Assembly: GCA_029204225.1 (NCBI GenBank)
Contig: CM055096.1
Location: forward strand, 29,380,995 to 29,444,994
From: Diphasiastrum complanatum
Lineage: Eukaryota; Streptophyta; Lycopodiopsida; Lycopodiales; Lycopodiaceae
DNA length: 64,000 bases
Direction of reading: 5' to 3'
The notes under the pieces are model-generated. The model worked only from the letters and a program-made list of their open reading frames with translations, ran no database searches and was not told the origin of the DNA. Positions 34,978 to 46,499 of this stretch are shown here, piece by piece; position 1 is the stretch's first letter; every line of letters begins with the position of its first letter. The translations under genes and the position numbers were made by a program.

Positions 34978-37900
34978 TTAGAATTTGCTTCGAACAGGAA
35001 CACAGATCATGCTACACAATAACACAGACAAAAAAACACTCACCACAGCAAGCTCACATAGCAACTGTATTTTTCAAAATGAAAATACACTGTACATATA
35101 GTTCTTCACTTAGGCAACTCATGCATGGCCCAGGTTGCCGTTGACGGGACGCATGTCCCATCGACTCGCCTCGTGGCGAGGCCAACTGATCCTTATCCAC
35201 TGATAGGATCCACAGTACAGTAACACAATGATTCTACTTTAATTCTAACTCTCTCCCTATACATAGCTTTAAAGTCAACAAATTTTAAGTACAGAAAGCT
35301 TTGATCTAAACCTATCAAACTTTTCTCTAACAAGTGGCTTAGTGAAAATATCAGCTAGTTGTTCGTATGTACTACAATGAACAACATGAATTTCACGACT
35401 CAGCAGCCTCTCACATATGAAGTGATACTGAATCTCAATGTGTTTGGTTCTCGCATGGAACACTAGATTCTTTGCTAGCTGAATGCCACTCTGACAGTCG
35501 CTATGTATAGTCATGGGATTTTCCTGTTTCATGACAACTTCATCCAAGATTTGCCTCAACCATATAGCTTCATGTCCTGCACTACACATTGCCTTATACT
35601 TTGCTTCTGTTGTGGATCGAGCAATTGTACTTTGCTTCTTACTGGACCAGGAAAAGCAACTGCCACAAAACTAGAATACATACCCTATGGTGGATCTATG
35701 ATCGTCATAGTCAACTCCTCAATCCGCATCCACATAGCCACATAACTCAGGTACACCCTCATGCTTCCTGTAAACCAAGCCATAATCTGAAGTGCCTTTG
35801 ATATAAAGCAAAATGCGCTTCGTTGTCTTCCAATGCGTTTTCATAGGTGCTGCCATAAACTGACTTACAATGCCAACAACATAGCATATATCTGGTCTAG
35901 TCGTAGTAAGGTAAATCAGACTCCCTAGAGCTGCCTATATAGTGTAGCATCAAATGGCTATGACTCATCAAGCTTAGAAAGCTTTTTACCTAGTTCAATA
36001 GGAGTGTTCACTGGCTTGCAATCCTACAACCTGAACCTGTGCAGCAACTCTCTGACATACTTCACCTGTGTTAAACCCACTTCGTGTCCTTTTTGCCACA
36101 CCTCCACTCCAAGGCAATAATGCATCAGGTTGAGATCTGTCATCTCAAATTGTTCCATGAGGTCTTTCTTGATCATGTATATCATCTCTTGATTATTTTT
36201 CATAATAATCAAGTCATCAACATAAAGAGCAATCAAAGCAACCATACCATCAAAGCATAAGCCATAAAGATTCGGATCAGAATGTGTTCTCACCATCCCC
36301 TTAGAACAAAAGTAGGCATCAATCCTGCTGTACCACGCACATGGTGCCTGTTTAAGACCATAAAGTGATTTCTTCAAGCGACATACTTTATTCTCCTGTC
36401 CTTTCGCTACAAAGCCTTCAGGTTGATCCATGAACACCTTTTCTTCTAACTCACCATTTAGAAAAGTAGATTTCATCCATCTGATGCAAAGGCCAACCAA
36501 AATGTGAAGCTAAAGCAACAAGTAGGCGTAGAGTATTCCACTTACATGCTGGCACAAAGGTCTCCTCATAGTCAATGCCCTTACTTTGTGCATAGCCTTT
36601 GATCACCAATCTTGCTTTGTGCTTTGCTATACTTCCATCTGCATGGTACTTAGTCCTGTATACCCATTTGCAACCAATGGGTTTCTTGCCAACTGGTGGT
36701 TCCACTAAGTCCCATGTGATATGCTTAGCAATTGACTTCATCTCCTCTCCCGTGGCCTTGACCCAAATGTCATCATCCTTCGCTTCAACATCAGTCAAAG
36801 GTTCTTTGATTTGAATAATGCTAGATAAGAGAGCATAATTTGTTTCATACCTTTCAGGTTGTGTCTTCTCTCTTGTTGATCTTCATAGCTCTCCCTGGCT
36901 AGATGATCCTGGAAAGTCATCCATGTCACGGCCCTCCATCAATCTCTCAAACCACTTAGGGAGCTTTCTGTCAGGTGATCGGCTTCCTGGTGAAAATGTA
37001 TCCCACGGTACATCTTTCTCCTTGCGTTTGTCACCTGCAACTTCAATCCTTCTTGCACCAAAAGGTCTATCTCTACCTCTCCAACCTGTCTCTTGAGGTT
37101 GAGTAGTAGTATTATGAGGTGTATCCTCGTGTCCATCACTAGGAAAGTCAATAAATGGATCATCATCAAGAGGACTCCTCACTGTACCATCTTTCTCACT
37201 GGATGTGTCCGTCTTCTCAGCATCCTCGTCTTCATATATATCTTAGATTCATCAAAGATAACATCACGACTGACATGTATCTTGTTCTCCACTGGATCAA
37301 AACATCTATAGACCTTCACACGATCATCATATCCTAGGAATATACACTTGATAGCTTTCACATCAAGATTACGTTTTTCTTCCTTAGGAATGTATACAAA
37401 GGCCTTACATTCAAAGATTTGCAAATGATTCTTCTTCGTGAATGCCTCCTCAGTGTTATCTTTGGTATGGCAATGGTAGGACTTCTATTTTAAAGATAGA
37501 CTGTCGTACTGCATGCTTCTGACCAAAAATCTTTTGGTAGTTTCATCTCAACTAGCATAGATCTGGCACTTTTCACAATCATACGATTTTTGCACTAAGC
37601 TACACCATTGAGTGCAGGAGTATGGGCTTGCGTAAATTGTCTTTGATCCCACATTGATCACAAAGATCATTGAAGTCGTTAGACTTGTACTCACCTCCAC
37701 TATCTGATCTTAGAATCTGATTTTTGACCAATGCTTTGAAACTCTTGAAAGTGTCAAATGCATCCGATTTCTTCTTCATAAATAAATCCACATCTTACGT
37801 GACATATCATTAATGAAGGTCATTAAATAGAAGGCATTACCTAAGGACATAGTCCTCATAGGCCCACATAAATCTGTGTCAATCAAATCCAGGATGTTCT

Positions 37901-40849
37901 TTGCCCTTGCAATACCACCTTTATTGAACTTCTCTCGATGCTGCTTCCCATACACACATGACTCACACATCGACTTCAAGTGGTCTTTCATCATAGACAA
38001 TCCTCTCACCATTTCCAATTTCGTCATCAAACTGAGGCTTCATAAGTTCAAATGACCAAGCCTCTTATGCCACAGTTCAGTTTCCGATGGAATGGACGAG
38101 ATAAGTCCATGTTGCCCCTTGATTGTAGCATTCAACCTGTACAATTTAGTGTTGGGCTCCCTTATACTGTCCGCAATGACTTTGAACTTTTGGTTCACAT
38201 CCTTCACAAAGCAACGATCATGGGCAAATTATATTTTCAACTTTTGATCGGTAATGACGCCAACGGAAAGTGGATTTTTCTTCAAACCTGGTACGTAAAG
38301 TACCTCCCTGATCATCTTGCTTTTGCCACCAGGTAGTTGGATTGAAACGGTGTCTATCCCCTTGATCTTGCACACATCACCATTTGCTTGTGAAACGGAT
38401 GTTCCATTATCCAACACTTTCAAGCTATTGAACCAATCCTTGTTACCTGTCATACGTCTTGTGGCTCCTGAGTCAATGTACCATGCTTGATCATCTTGAT
38501 TAGATGACAATGCTGATATGAAGATGCTAGACTCTTCAATCTCACCCTCATAGACAAGGTTACCTGGTTGCTTTGGTTTTCCCTTGCCTGATTTCGCTAG
38601 GAATTTCTGACATTCGCTCTTCCAATGGCCCTTCTTGCCGCAATGGAAGCACTTGCCCTTCTTCTTGGTCTTGCTGGAAGATCCCTCATCCTCCTGAGTC
38701 TTGGCAAATTGCTGCTTAGACTTCTTCTTGCCCTTGCCCTTGCCTTGTTTTTGGCGTGTTGCAAGTGCGTGATCGTCAATGTTTTGATGTCTAGCTTTCA
38801 CCATTTCTCGCCGTTGCTCCTCCTGCATCAAGATTCTTGTGAGCTCATCAAAGGTTGGCAATATTTCTCTTGATGCTATTCCGCTCATGAACATCTGATA
38901 CGGTTCTGCAATGACGCACAATGCATTGTGCACCAGCTTAACATCACGTATGCACTCACCAATAGAATGTAGTTCATCCCTCATTGTCTTAATTCTGGTC
39001 ATATAAGTCTGAATATGCTCTCCTTGCTCCATGTGGGCACTATTCGGTTTTGACTTCAGAAACATAATCCTTGACAGATTTTTGAACTGCTCCTTTAGCA
39101 CATCCAATGCCTGTCTGGGTGTAGTAGCATCACATCTGTGGGTAATAATGTGATCTTTCATTGACAAGTTAATGAAGGTCAAAGCTTTTCTCACCTTCTT
39201 ATCGAACACTTTGATGTCCGCTTCCTTTGGCGGTCTTCTCTCATCACCTGTGATGACATCCCACGTGTCCTTCTCCATCAGTATGTTTTTCATTTTGAAT
39301 TTCCACACTACATAGTTGGAAATCCCGTCCAATTTGCTACTTTCACTCAAAATGGACTCTCCCATGTTTGTCATCCCAAAACTACTTAAAACTAGAATCG
39401 TAGGCTATAAACTGTATGTTGAGACCAACTATGATGTCAGAAGTCGAAAATAATAACCTGCTCTTTTTCCCTTACCAGGCCACCCGTCGTTTTTCTGCCA
39501 AATTGAAAGCCAAATCGGCATCGCCTTCCGAAATACACTCTGTCGCCAACTCCCAACTACGTGCCAAATGCAATGGTGAAATCACTTTTGGCACGCTTTG
39601 AACACTTTCTCTATTGCAGTCACTCTCTTTTACAGTACCGTACTTGCAGGTACAGTCTGGGTGCCCTTCGGTTGGAGTCGTACCCCTTCGTTTGGCCAAA
39701 ATAGGCTAAGAGAAGTGCAATTAGGGGCACTTTGAATTTTTTGAACTATTTCTTCAAACTGAAGAAACTCTACCCTTCAGTGAATTTGGACCCAACTCTC
39801 ACTTCAAACTAAATTTTTTTAAAGAAGTTGTCCCTCTTCAAAGCCCATCCAATGGACTGCCTCCATCTGACGGCTCCCACAAGTTACTCGAACTCACATC
39901 CTGACCATCGATTTGCGTAGGGAGTAATCCTACGGTGACGATCACTTTTGTGTGCCAAAACACTGCCTTCCAACCACGATATCCCTACATACACAGACTC
40001 ATCCTCCACTCTGGACGAGCGCAAGGCCTGCGCCTCCTCTTCTCACAACTATGGCAGCTTCAATGAGGGTTTTTTTTTTTATTTTTTTTTGGTTATGGCC
40101 GCCCCTTTGGATCGATCCAGCACTCTCTTTGCATGATGGCTGTCCACGGCCAGCTGCCAGCTTTCTGTCCTCAACAGGGTGCCCACGGCTGTCAATTTAC
40201 AGCATTGAAATTCTTTCTCTGAGCTTCAACTTGCAGATTTTTACTCCACAGAGGTCGCCCTACTGCTGGGCATGCACTACTTCAAATCATTTGTCAATCG
40301 ATATCCGATTGAATGCACACCAATCGCAAACACCAAGCAGTCTCTTTAGTGAATTTTCATAATTCCGCTCTTTAGATTCAACTGACAAGTCCTGTCACTG
40401 ATACCTCACACAGTCTCAAGCTTAACAAGCTTCTGTATGTTAGAAATTGTGCACCAGTGCCTCACTTTCCGTCTCCAACCTGTCGTAAACCCCAAACTCT
40501 TAGAAGACTCTTCTCTTGAAGCTCTCTTCAACGACGACGTTGTACTGTGTACACTCCCTGTACGGCTCTGATACCAACTTAGAATTTGCTTTGAACAGGA
40601 ACACAGATTATGCTACACAGTAACACAGACAGAAAAACACTCACCACAGCAAGCTCACATAGCAACTGTATTTCTCAAAATAAAAATACACTGTACATAT
40701 AGTTCTTCACTCAAGCAACCCATGCATGGCCCAGGTTGCCATTGACGGGACGCGTGTCCCGTTGACTCACCTCGTGGCAAGGCCAACTGATTTTTATCCA
40801 CTGATAGCATCCACACTACGGTAACACACTGATTCTACTTTAATTCTAA
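34978..40849 (-). mobile_element. Ty1/copia element 1 with paired LTRs
   Basis: LTRs are 34978-35248 and about 40578-40849 (271 bp), with ends TTAGAATT and AATTCTAA. By eye about 21 differences, mostly transitions, give roughly 92% identity, suggesting a few million years at usual plant rates. Primer site TGGTATCAGAGC (iMet) lies at 40566-40577, and a polypurine tract (AGGGAGAGAG) at 35249. Minus-strand parts: gag with knuckle CFHCGKKGHWKSEC (38.6-39.37 kb), protease WYIDSGATRRM (38.45 kb), integrase (37.2-38.1 kb), RT with YVDDLII (36.0-36.8 kb), RNase H (35.28-35.75 kb). Nearly full layout but broken, with about six or more interruptions. The leader (39.4-40.56 kb) is about 1.2 kb, long for copia. 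Confidence 0.88.
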
Positions 40850-43596
40850 CTTTATAATACAAGAAGCCTTCTAGAACTCGTGGAGAGAGAGAACAATCTA
40901 GATGCCACATTGTCTCTACCTCTCTACTAGATGACAAAAAGAGAAATGGATAAGACTTGAGAATCTCTCTTTTTTAGAATCCTTGACCTACAAGAGTAGC
41001 CTCACATGTTTCTTGATAGGTTCTAGACTTACACATCACTATGAAGACTAAAAAATGTAACTTGACTCTAAATGAGAAATCACTTGACTAGTCTACCTCA
41101 AGTTTGGACAAACCCCAAAACTTGAATCTCTAAGTTTAATATTATTTTATTTTACAATACTTTCACACCTCTTTAAAATGAAAATAATATTTACAATATT
41201 AAAGACTTGGAGATCAAGCCAAGATTTGATCTATGTCTTTCAAAGTCTTTCTTGGCTAGAGGCTTGGTGAGTAAATTTGCATAACAATTTGAAGTTGATA
41301 CATGTTCAAGGAGAATCTCACCATTCATAATTTTTTTTCTTACACAGTGGTGTGCTACCTCTATATGTTTACTTCTTGCATGGAAGATTGGATTACTTGC
41401 AAGATATTGGGCCGAGATGCTACCACATTTGATGCAAGGTAATTCCTCCTCTTGAATGATCCCGAGCTCCACTAGTAACCTTTTGATCCAAATGACTTCC
41501 TGTGTTGTAGTAGTCAACGCCTTGTACTCGGCTTCACATGAGGATAAGGAGATGGTGTCTTGTTTCTTAGATTGCCAAGAGACAAGATTACCTCCCAAAA
41601 ATATTGTGTAAGCACTTGTGGACTTTCTATCCACCTTATCACATGCAAAATCCAAATCTGAAAAGACAACAAGGCTTAAATCATGTTTTTGAAAACAAAG
41701 TCCACAGTCTTGAGTAGATGCAACATATCTCAAGATCCTCTTTCCCTTTTTCCAATCATGGATCTTTGGATTTTGCATGCTTTGACTAAGCTTATGAACA
41801 CTAAAACTAAGATCAGCCCTAGTGATAGTGAGCCATATTAAAGAGCCTATTAGACTTCTAAAAAGTGTGATGTCCTCAAGGGATGCTTCATCACAAGTTT
41901 TAGTGTTTTTAACATTAGACTCCATAGGAGTATCTATGCTTTTACAATCTTGCATTTTGAACTTCTTAAGGATAGATCTTACATAACTTTCTTGAGAAAT
42001 GAAAGCTAAGTCATTAGAGATATTAATCTCTAATCCAAGTACATGATGTAAAAAATCCAAGATCTTGCATTTTGAATTCCTTTCCTAAGGAGATCTTGGT
42101 ATCAATAAGTAAATCCATGTTGCTTCCACATAATAGAATGTCATCAACATAAATAAGCAACATGATTACATCATTACCAACATGTTTAAGATATAATGAT
42201 GGATCATATGAGCTAATCTTAAAACCAATAAAAAGAAGATAAGTGTTCAACCTCTCATACCAAGCCCTTGGGGCTTGTTTCAAGCCATAAAGACTTTTCA
42301 AAAGTAAGCATACTTTTGATCCTTTGCCATTCACAACAAAACCTGGAGGTTGATGCATGTATATTTCTTCTTCTAAGTAACCATTTGAGAAAGCATTGGA
42401 AACATCAAGTTGAAGCATTTTCCAATCATAAAAACAACAAATAGCAATGAGGATTCTAATGGTTACCATCTTTGCTACGGGAGCAAAGGTTTCTTCATAA
42501 TCTATGCCTTTGATTTGAGCATAGCCTTTAGCACAAAGCCTTGCTTTGAACTTGTTGATTGATCCATCATTATTGAGCTTGATTCTATAGACCCACTTGA
42601 ATCCAATGACATGCTTGTCATTAGGTGGATCTACAAGTTGCCAAGTCTCATTTTGCATCAAAGCTTCATCAAGTTTGATGCCTATACTCCTCGGCTATCA
42701 AGACTCCTTGTAAGGCTTCTAAAGAGGGCAAATCCTCTTTGATTGCATATGATTGAACAATGGTATCAAAATCCTCACTTAAGCCATTCAAAATAACTTA
42801 AACAATTTCTTTGGATTTGATAGAATCATCTATGCAAGAAAGATCTTTATGGAGATCCTTGACTCTAGAAACATAGGATGAAGCACTTTCATCCTTTCTT
42901 TGAAAACTTTGAAAAATCATATTTCTAAGAGTAAGGACTCTTGAAGTGTTCTTAGACTCATTAAATGATTTGAAGAGTACTCCATGCATCTTGGGCATTA
43001 ACACAAGAGCTAATCTCTCTTAGAACTTCATTAGAGACATTTATCTTCAAAACATGAAGAGCAACACGTGCTCTTTTCTTGAATTTGGGAATTTCTTGAG
43101 GATTAGTAGGCTCCTCATCACTACCATTCACTATCTAATCTTGAAGTACAAGGATGGGTTCTATCCTAACTTTCCATGTACCATAATTTGTAGAAGTGAG
43201 TCTTTCACTTTGTTCTAATTGATAAGATCCCATTGAAGTCATATCTAGAAGATTGGTTTTGGCTTACTAAAGAGAATGTTTTTAGAGGTTCAATCTAATC
43301 AAATGTAGACTATGGATCACAATGGAATCAAGTAACAATTGATTATGAACTCAAAAATGGCCAAAGATGACATTTCTAGATGGAAGTCAAAAAAATGCTC
43401 TCTATTTTGGATGAAATAAATTTGAGTTCACACGTGTGAAATAGCTTGAAAAATTCAGATTTATCATTTAATAAGTTTCATCCATACATAAGATCATAGA
43501 TCCGAACAATGCTTCATAGATTGGAAAAAATTGGATAATAGTCAAATCTTGCTATTTTGACCCCTACAAAATAGAATTATTTTACAATACTTTCAC
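40850..43596 (-). mobile_element. Ty1/copia element 2, partial
   Basis: Minus-strand parts: a gag N-terminal part at about 42800-43245 (MTSMGSYQLEQSERL), RT at about 42050-42661 (KGIDYEETFAPVAKM, LLIYVDDILLCGS) and RNase H at 41191-42060 (SSCEAEYKALTTTTQEVIW, LTKPLAKKDFERHR). RT and RNase H are well preserved. A 3' LTR starting TGTGAAAGTATTGTAAAATAA lies left of 41171. The same 20-odd bases recur at about 43596, but the sequence inward differs, so a full left-right LTR pair is not shown. Broken, with a few interruptions; protease and integrase not seen. Confidence 0.85.
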
Positions 43597-43654
43597 ACTT
43601 ACTTCTAGCATATTCAAGAGTAAGTAGATTTGACAACCACCTAGTTGAAATTCC

Positions 43655-46260
43655 GATAGAATCTAGTGCAGTATGCACTTTGGAGATCAAACCGAATCAT
43701 CCGACAAGAAAAAGAAGAAAGATAAATGTTATTATTGCCATAAACCTAGACATTGGACCAAGGAGTCCAAGAAAAGGTTTCTGATATCAAGCAGGGCAAG
43801 CTGAAGGACTCGGGGAATCTTCTTGAGGAAGGAGATGGTGAGATCTCGAATACTATATTATCATCCCAATGCAACGATGAGTCTTGCTGGTATATAGATT
43901 CAGGGGCTACGAGACACATGACATGCAACCGTGAATGGTTTCATCAATTAAAAGTGATTGAGGATGGAGACAAGGTTGTTTAGGCAAACAATGAAGAATG
44001 TCAAATCAAAGGCATTGGAGTGAACCCCATCAAGCTAGCAAATGGTAAGATGCGGTGATCCAAAATGTGCTTTATGTGCCTAACTTGAAGAAGAACTTAT
44101 TGTTAGTACGTGCCATGATTGATCAACACCTGAAAATAGAATTCTTCAATGACAAATATCTCATAAAAGACATGGATCATAATTACAAAGTCATTGTTAA
44201 TGGACAAAGAGAAGTTAAAGGTGGCTTTTACAGGTTGAACACCCTAGTACAGAAGGATGCTGGCTTGACTATGGAAAAAATCATGCCTATAGATTTATGG
44301 CATAGATCATTGGGACATCTTGACTTCACCAGCTTGAAGTTGTTGAAGAAGCTCAACATGGTGCAAGGTTTACCATCTTTTCAAGATCAAGAACAACATT
44401 TGTTCGAAGGATGCATTCTTGGCAAGCAGCATAAGGGAACATTCAAGAAATATGGGACTTCGATTCTGAAGGAAATTTGCAGTGTTGCATGCTTCTCCCC
44501 AAAAATAATCTGGAACCTTCATGAACTTTAGCATAGAACATGCGCTCTTAACTATTATTCTATTCTTCCTTTCCACTACCCCATTATGTTGTGGTTTATA
44601 AGATTGAGTAAACTGCCTTTTGATTCCATATTTGTCACATGAATAATTGAACTCATTAGAATTATATTCACTACCGCTATCGGAACGCAATGTTTTCATT
44701 TTCCTTCTAGTTTGAGTCTCCACCAATGCTTTGAAGGATTTGAACTTATCAAATGCTTCTAACTTCTTTTTTAGAAAGTAGATCCATGATTTGTGAAGCC
44801 TTCGTCCATGTACCCGATGAGACAAGAAAGAAGATGGATGATAAATCCTTGAAGACTATCTTTGTTGGGTACGATGTTTGGGTCAAGGGCTATAAGTGTT
44901 ATGATCCATTATCCAAGAAGACTATCGTATATGCGATGTTGTCTTTGATGAGCTACATGGATATTAGGATGATGATGTAGCTCAAGCACCTAAAGAGCAA
45001 ACTCAAGACTTCTTGCCTTATCTTGAAAACTTGGATGAAGAATCTAAAGAGAGTGAAGAAGCTGCAAGAAAAGATACTCCATCAAACCAAGAAGTCACGA
45101 TAAATGAAGTGCCAAAGCGCGATGAATATCCGCCCTTGAATAAGCAATCGACAGGTGACAAGAGAAAAGACAAGGATGTTCCTTGGAATATGTACTCACC
45201 AAGAAGCACATCACCCCAACATAAAGTGCCAAAGTGGTATGAAAACCTAGTGCAAGATCCCTAAACCCTAAACCCTAAACTCAAAGGATACCGCATGGAA
45301 GATAGTAAGGTATCATCTACACCTATTGAAGTTGGCGTAAAAGCTTTCAAAGTATGATGATAGTGATTCCTTTGATGCAACTGAATATCATTCATCAGTG
45401 GGAAGCCTTATCTTTTGACTACTACAAGACTAGACATTTGCTATGTGGTGGGTCTAGTAAATCAATTCATGCAAGCACCACAGCAATCGCATTGAAAAGC
45501 CGCCATACGAATTCTTCAGTATGTGAAGGGTACTTCAAAGTATGTGAAGGGTACTTCAAAGTTTGCCTTATTCTACTCTTGTGATACTAACCTTGTGAAA
45601 CTTGAAGGCTATGTTGATGCAGATTGGGGCAGTAATATGGATGATAAATGCTCTACACCAGGGTATGTGTTTCACATTGGCAATGGTTGTTTATCATGAT
45701 CCAACAAAAAGCAAAATACGGTAGCTCTATCTACCACATAAGTGGAATATAAAGCTTTGGGGAGTGATGTACAAGAATTTGTTTGGTTAAGACAGTTGCT
45801 TGCAGAGATTGGACTTCAGTAGGATTCCAAAAGTATCATATTTTGTGATAGCCAGAGCGGCATACAACTTGTGAAGAATCATGTTTATCATGCTAGAACT
45901 AAGCACATAGAAATAAAATACTACTTTGTATGTGAACGCGTGCTTATTAATGATGTTAAAATTGTATACTGTAATATTGTAGATCGGATAGCAGATGTTC
46001 TTACGAAACCCTTAAATAAGGACAAGTTTGAAGTGCTTAGAGATAAGCTTTTTATTTATGACATTACGTAAGCTTTAGGGAGAGTGTTACAAATAAAAGA
46101 GCTTTGAATACAGTAATTCCTCTCTAGTCTCTGCGTTGTAGTAGGCTTCTAGAACAATTGGATCTGAATGTGATTTGCGTGTTTCTCTCTTAAGTTGGTT
46201 TTGGCTTCTGTGCTCACGTTATCTGATAGCATAACTGCACACAGAGAAGATCCTGCCAAG
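43655..46260 (+). mobile_element. Ty1/copia element 3, rearranged
   Basis: Plus-strand parts: knuckle CYYCHKPRHWTK near 43720, protease WYIDSGATRHM near 43890, pre-integrase domain (LWHRSLGHLDF) to about 44480. The integrase core (RSDSGSEYNSNEFNYSCDKYG, PQHNGVVERKNR) lies on the minus strand at about 44485-44775, and the integrase end is on plus at 44776-45000. A linker with DVPWNMYSPRS follows at about 45170, and RNase H from about 45330 to 46071. A polypurine tract and LTR start TGTTACAAAT lie at 46076-46085. RT is not recognised. Broken, many interruptions. Confidence 0.82.
45260..45275. repeat. Interstitial plant-type telomere repeat, about two units
   Basis: CCCTAAACCCTAAAC matches the plant telomere unit CCCTAAA. 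It lies within copia element 3, between its integrase-end linker and its RNase H part. Confidence 0.6.
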
Positions 46261-46499
46261 AGTTGTAATGGTACATAAATTCTTTGAAAAACATGATAGC
46301 CACACATACATACAAATGAATTTTAGAGATCTATTCATTTGATATGGCTTATGTTGTTGTATGTGATATTTTTATGATAAAAATAAATGATCCGTCTTAG
46401 TACCTTACAACACAATTGCCAAATGATTGAATTGTTGTTGCATTTCCTTATTGACGCAACCATAACTTGTCGCAAGCTTGCTTTTGATCTCAAAAAGCT

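Noticed and set aside
43570-43596. A 5' LTR for copia element 2, since TGTGAAAGTATTGTAAAATAA recurs there.
   Set aside because: Similarity to the left LTR stops after about 20 bases, so an LTR pair is not shown.
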